A stretch of 64,000 bases of DNA. It comes from Sordariomycetes sp. S80-01Y. Lineage: Eukaryota > Ascomycota > Sordariomycetes. The notes below the pieces were generated by a model. The model was not told the origin of the DNA, searched no databases, and saw only the letters and a list, made by a program, of their open reading frames with translations. Location: the NCBI GenBank assembly GCA_037042185.1, contig JAXQJY010000024.1, forward strand, positions 620,001 through 684,000, read 5' to 3'. Position numbers and translations under genes: made by a program. This document shows, one piece after another, positions 59,303-64,000 of the stretch (positions are counted from its first letter, which is position 1; each line of letters begins with the position of its first letter).

Positions 59303-60474
59303 CGCGCTCACCTGAGCCGTTGGTGGTTGGCGATTAGCGAGGCCGGCATGCGGCGAGGCATGCTTGGCCGAGGATACGGATCACGGATGGATGTTTAGAC
59401 GGTGGCTGGAGGATTGAACGCAGACACGACAGACACATGAGTTATTGAGGGGACCCGGCGACTGAACCTTGGGACAGCATTGACGAGTTTTGATACTCAA
59501 TAACAGCATCGCATCTTTAACTTTGGGTTGAAACCAGTGACGTGAATCGGCAAATCGACCTCTTGAGCCCCTGGTTTCCCGCAGCAGCGGGAGCGAAGCG
59601 CCCGCGTCCACCACGTGCAAACAATTGGGACTGTTAGGGGTCAAATAGCGAGCGTGATGGAACTGACAGCCGCAAACGCGCGTATCAATACGCCATGCTC
59701 CCAGGGTAGCATCGTAGACATCGTAGCGGGTGAGTTCTAGGCCCAAGGCATTTGCCGGCGATGTTGACAAGGGGCTGCAGCATGCGACACAGGCTGCACC
59801 AGCTTCACGTTTCACATGCCCATCAGCTCGGGCGACTCGCCTCTTGGCGGGGGAAAGACCCTTGACAGCAGTTTGAGAGCTGCGATGAGACGTTTGAAGC
59901 AGCGAAATGGGCTGATTCTTGATTGCTGGGCGTTTGCTGGTGAAAGCTATGAGGGCGATCCAGATGCTGGTCGGATCGGGGACTTTTTGAGGCTGCATCA
60001 TCCCTCACCCCAACCCTCGCTTCGTTTTGACATATTCTCAGTTCGCATTCTCATCTCTTCTACGGACAGTGCATTTTGGCGCTTTCGTCTTCAGCGTCCG
60101 TATTCTGCGTTGCGCTGTGCTGGTAAGTCGAGAGAAGCCGTACCCGCCGCTCCAACGCCTCCTGTCTCAGCTTGCGCGGAGATTCTGCCCTGGCGCCAGA
60201 GGTCAACTTTGCAGGCCAGCAAAACTGACGAGCCTCGCAGGACACAAGTCTCTTGGTTTTTCTGGTCATTCATTCGTTTCTTTCGCATCTATTTTTGACG
60301 TACAGCTCTGCGTTCAGCTGGACTGACGATTCCTGCCATCTTAATCGAGCCTCGCCCACCTAATCACAAACCGCGAACAGAGCAGCACACACAGACGGAA
60401 AGACGACAGGAACATCCTGGCTCTAGAAGCCGGTCATAATTGAACACCGGGCTGTGCCCGCGAACACCCTCAAA
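59303..60474. other. promoter region of noxB
   Basis: 1.2 kb. No gene was recognised; short frames on both strands lack protein-like composition. Confidence 0.45.
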
Positions 60475-62295
60475 ATGAGCTACGAAGCCTACTACGAGAG
60501 CGAGAAGCCGACCGAGCGCTCAAGATGGACACCCCTCAACCGAATGCTCCTTTCAGGAGAGATGACGCAGGAGAAACAGCAAGAGCTCTCACCTCGAGAG
60601 AAATTTGGGCGGTGGATGATCAATGAAGGGTATAGACGAGTGTAAGTAAGCCCAAAATCCGTGTTTCTGGATATATCCTAAAGTGCGGCAGCTTCGTCGG
60701 AGTCTTCATGCTCCTCCACGCCCTCATCTTCGCCTTCGGCTGCGTCCACTACGCCATGAAGGAGTCGCTCGCCTCGTCGAACCAGACATTCGGCTTCACC
60801 TTTGTCATAGCACGCTCATCAGCATTAGTGCTGCACGTCGACATCGCCATTATCCTCTTCCCCGTCTGCCGCACGCTCATCTCCTTGCTTCGAAGGACAC
60901 CGCTGAACGGCATCATTCAATTCGACAAGAATATCACCTTCCACATCACCACGGCCTGGAGCATCGTCATCTTCTCGTGGATACACACCATCGCCCATTG
61001 GGTCAACTTCGGCATGGTGGCCTCCAAGAACGGGCTGGGGTTCTACGGCTGGCTGCTCGCAAACTTTGCCTCGGGGCCGGGCTGGACGGGCTATGTCATG
61101 CTCATTGCCCTGATGGGCATGGTGGCCACCAGCGTCGAGAAGCCGAGACGGGCCAACTACGAGCGCTTCTGGTACACGCACCACATGTTCATCGTCTTCT
61201 TCATGTTCTGGGCCATCCACGGCGCCTTCTGCATGATTCAGCCCGACGTCGCGCCATTCTGCACCAGCCTCGGGGCTTCGGCCATCGGGGTCTTCTGGCA
61301 GTACTGGATGTACGGCGGCTTCATCTACCTCGCGGAGCGCATTGCCAGGGAGGTCAGGGGACGCCACAAGACGTACATCTCAAAGGTCATCCAGCACCCC
61401 AGCAACGTCTGCGAAATTCAGATCAAGAAGGAGAACACCAAGACCAGGGCGGGACAGTACATCTTCCTCTCTTGTCCCGCCGTTTCCCTCTGGCAGTACC
61501 ATCCCTTCACTCTCACAAGCGCGCCTGAGGAGGACTACATCTCCATCCACATGCGCTGCGTTGGTGACTTCACCAGGGAACTAGGCAAGACATTGGGCTG
61601 CGACTGGGACAAGAAGGCCGACACCAGCAAAGTAGTTGGCGTCAACGGGCAAGACCAAAGCGCAGATCCCGTCCTCCGCCGTGTTCTACCCAGAGTTTAC
61701 ATCGACGGGCCCTTTGGCTCTGCGTCAGAGGACGTATTCAAGTACGAAGTCTCGATCCTGGTGGGTGCGGGAATCGGCGTCACGCCCTTCGCGTCCATTC
61801 TCAAGTCCATTTGGTACAGGATGAACTACCCCAAGAAGCGCACCCGCCTTGGCAAGGTCTACTTCTTCTGGATCTGCCGCGACTTCGGATCTTTTGAGTG
61901 GTTCAGGTCTCTGCTCATGGCCGTCGAAGCGCAAGATCTGGACAACCGCATCGAAATTCACACTTACTTGACCGCCAAGATCAAGGCCGACGACGCGACC
62001 AACATCATGATCAACGACGCCAACGCGGACAAGGACACCATCACGGGCCTGCGCAGCCCAACCAACTTCGGGCGGCCTAACTGGGACATGATCTTTAGGG
62101 GCATCAGGAAGCTACACAGTCCCGCCGAGGCGGGCGTCTTCTTCTGCGGGCCCAAGGGGTTAGGAAGTGCACTGCACGTCTATTGTAACAAGTACACGGA
62201 ACCTGGGTGAGTTTCGCCTTGCAATGTAGCCCTTTGAAGATGTTTCTAACAGCCGATGCAGCTTCTCGTTTGTTTGGGGCAAGGAGAATTTCTAG
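60475..62295 (+). CDS. noxB: NADPH oxidase B
   Basis: A membrane flavocytochrome that passes electrons from cytosolic NADPH through FAD and two hemes to O2, making superoxide. In fungi NoxB works with NoxR and a tetraspanin-type partner in penetration structures and spore germination. Exons 60475-60641, 60692-62206 and 62262-62295; introns of 50 and 55 nt. The product is 571 residues. The N-terminus MSYEAYYESEKP and WTPLNRMLLSGEM are of the NoxB rather than the NoxA type. Heme histidines lie in FHITTAWSIVIFSWIHTIAH and YTHHMFIVFFMFWAIHGAF. The FAD motif is HPFTLTSAPEED; NADPH motifs are GAGIGVTPFASIL and FFCGPKG; the C-terminus is the canonical KENF. An alternative Met seven codons upstream (60454) is possible. 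Confidence 0.93.
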
Positions 62296-63817
62296 AGTGA
62301 TGATATCTGATTGGAGATGGTGTAGCGAGTGCGCAGGACGCAGGATACCCTCGAGACGGCGTGGATATACATGGCCCGTGATAATGAGTTTGGAACACAC
62401 CTTACTTTAGATAAGGTATGAGGTACTAGTTAGTAGTACTTAGACAAAACTGCTTCGATGACCGCATGCGCCTTATCGACGGGGCCACGTGATATCCTGA
62501 GCATGAACCACCGAGATTAGCATGTTTAACTCAAACACCAAGCTTAAGCACATGTCGTAGACAGTCCATTATTATGGCCCGAACGGAATAAAAAGCAAAC
62601 ACCCGCTCCGGGCCATGCACGGAATTCGAGACGTGGCGCAGCAACGCGACAAACAGCCAGGGCCGGACTGGTTGAAAGAAGCTGCGCGTCGGGGAGTGGC
62701 AGCGGCATGACGCAGGCGGACCTCGTATTCAAGTTCCCACCTGGGCCATCATCAGAGAGGATCCGGCGCAAGCGCGCCAAAAAGGGGACGGCTCGTTCAC
62801 ATGATGACCGCTAGCGGTGATGGAATGATCAGCGCTGTCATTTTGGGGGGAAGGGGGTCGCTGGGGGAGCCAGAGGGCACTGCAGCCACAGCACGGCCCA
62901 AGACGGCAGTTTACTCGTTCACGGTCGCTCTTGGGTGGAAAGAAGAGTCGAAGAAGGAAGTCGCGACTGACGATGGGTGTAACGTCTCCTTCCTGCCAGC
63001 TGCCGGAGGGTCGGTGCTATTTGTCGGCTAGACTCAGTACGGCACTTGGGGTACCTCAGCAGAGCCAGGGCAGGAGCGCTGATGGGAGTCGTTCCTGCCT
63101 GTTTGGTGGACGCTTGATGTGAGTGAAACGCTGTTGTTGCGGGGGGGTTCAGTAAAAGACGTCAGATGCCTTTCCTTTAATGATGGCCTCACTTAATCCT
63201 CTTCATCAACATCACTGCTCTCGTCAGCGTCCCAGAAAGTCACCAGACCAGATGCGGCAGACCAAACTCGTGTTGAGCTAGCAGATTCTGTCAAAGTCAA
63301 ATACGGACCACCAATCAGTGCCTGGTCACACGAGGCCTCGAGAGCCCGCGTTGGACAGCCGTAGCAGCAGCAGCAGCAGCCGCCTCGGTTCCGCCTGTGA
63401 CGACCCGTCGTGCCGCCAGGGGCCAGACCGGACCTTGACTGCGCTCAAAAGCCTTCGCCAATTCTTCGTCTTTCTCTCCGACCCCAAAGTCCATCGATTA
63501 CAGCACGCGTGGCATCCACGCAGAAATCACAGAAAGTGCCTCTGTGGCGGCAGTGCATTGAGTGACGGGGATCCACATCAGAGTCATTTCCGTCTCCGAG
63601 CCTCCCTCCCGCTGCAACTGCAAACTCGGTCTTGGCCCTCTCCCCTGGGACCCTCAACGTCAACTTGAGCTTCAACTTCGACCTTGGCACATACATTTCC
63701 CTTCGCTTTACCTACGACATTCCTTGCGCGCCAACTTCGGCCCTTCATTCATTGATCTACTTTTGTTCTTCTCTTCACCATTTACAACTACTGCTTTTTT
63801 TCCACGCCATAATCACC
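62296..63817. other. intergenic region upstream of the secreted Thr-rich protein
   Basis: 1.5 kb. No gene was recognised. It contains a short CAG/AGC triplet repeat (listed separately) and a pyrimidine-rich leader from about 63640 to 63815. Confidence 0.45.
63363..63381. repeat. AGC triplet repeat
   Basis: Six tandem AGC units in the promoter region of the rightmost gene. Confidence 0.7.
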
Positions 63818-64000
63818 ATGCGGTCGCAGTGGCTGCTGCTGCCCCTGTTCGGCGCCCTCGTCGGCACCGCCGGGGCTGACCTAGGCAGGAGGCAAAACAC
63901 CGGCGATACCACGACCAGCGCTGGTGGTTCTATTCCCTCGACAACCGAAGGCAGTGGTGAAACCCCGCCTGAGACTACGACCGAGCCTCCCCCAGAGACG
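63818..64000 (+). CDS. secreted Thr/Ser/Pro-rich protein, N-terminal part (runs off the right edge)
   Basis: Met 63818 opens a signal peptide (MRSQWLLLPLFGALVGTAGA). A dibasic RR follows at residues 24-25, where a Kex2-type cleavage could occur. The visible remainder (about 35 residues) is rich in Thr, Ser, Gly, Glu and Pro, as in O-glycosylated cell-wall or GPI-anchored proteins. Only 61 codons are in the window, so the class of the mature domain cannot be given. Confidence 0.6.
   Translation, partial: MRSQWLLLPLFGALVGTAGADLGRRQNTGDTTTSAGGSIPSTTEGSGETPPETTTEPPPET

Noticed and set aside
60683-61528. 281-codon frame inside noxB
   Set aside because: His/Arg/Leu-rich second-frame shadow of the NADPH oxidase.

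Overview
The window is genomic DNA of a filamentous ascomycete (Pezizomycotina). The evidence is short introns (mostly 44-90 nt) with GT..AG ends and CTAAC/CTGAC-type branch sites, pyrimidine-rich leaders, and fungal gene families: a NoxB NADPH oxidase, a Zn2Cys6 regulator, a Reb1-type Myb protein and a NACHT-ankyrin NOD-like receptor. The species cannot be told from the sequence. NoxB argues against most aspergilli, and a plant- or substrate-associated lifestyle is only suggested by the secreted-protein cluster. Exons were joined by eye from splice signals and frame continuity, so all multi-exon models are predictions.

Left part (1-15.1 kb): the 5' end of a flavin-containing monooxygenase with four introns in the visible part, a Reb1/TTF-I-like rDNA-binding protein, a mitochondrial membrane-anchored P-loop ATPase, a 3.9 kb gene-free gap, and a large uncharacterised protein gene interrupted by one in-frame TAG.

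Middle (16.2-28.0 kb): the most striking feature. Six paralogous genes for small secreted cysteine-rich proteins (called SSP1-SSP6 here) lie head to tail on the minus strand. Each has a signal peptide, four exon-1 cysteines, one phase-0 intron placed exactly before a cysteine codon, a second-exon cysteine block and a C-terminal RLY-x-MPG-like motif. They look like a tandemly expanded effector-like family and may be distantly related to the Ecp2/Hce2 fold. Two unrecognised minus-strand loci are interspersed. A 6 kb stretch without a recognisable gene follows (28.0-34.1 kb).

Right part (34.1-64 kb): a compact housekeeping and signalling region. It holds an AT-hook plus Zn2Cys6 transcription factor, a 1,890-residue NOD-like receptor (hydrolase-NACHT-ankyrin-zinc finger), a small secreted or GPI-type protein, a Dabb-domain protein, a low-complexity protein, Sys1 (Golgi), Coa6 (cytochrome oxidase assembly), Mss4-type PI4P 5-kinase, a small spliced unknown gene, mitochondrial glutaryl-CoA dehydrogenase, a Ubc4/5-type E2 with five exons, NoxB, and the start of a secreted Thr/Ser-rich protein. 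These neighbours do not form one pathway; conserved core genes sit beside an accessory block (16-34 kb) and an immune-type receptor.
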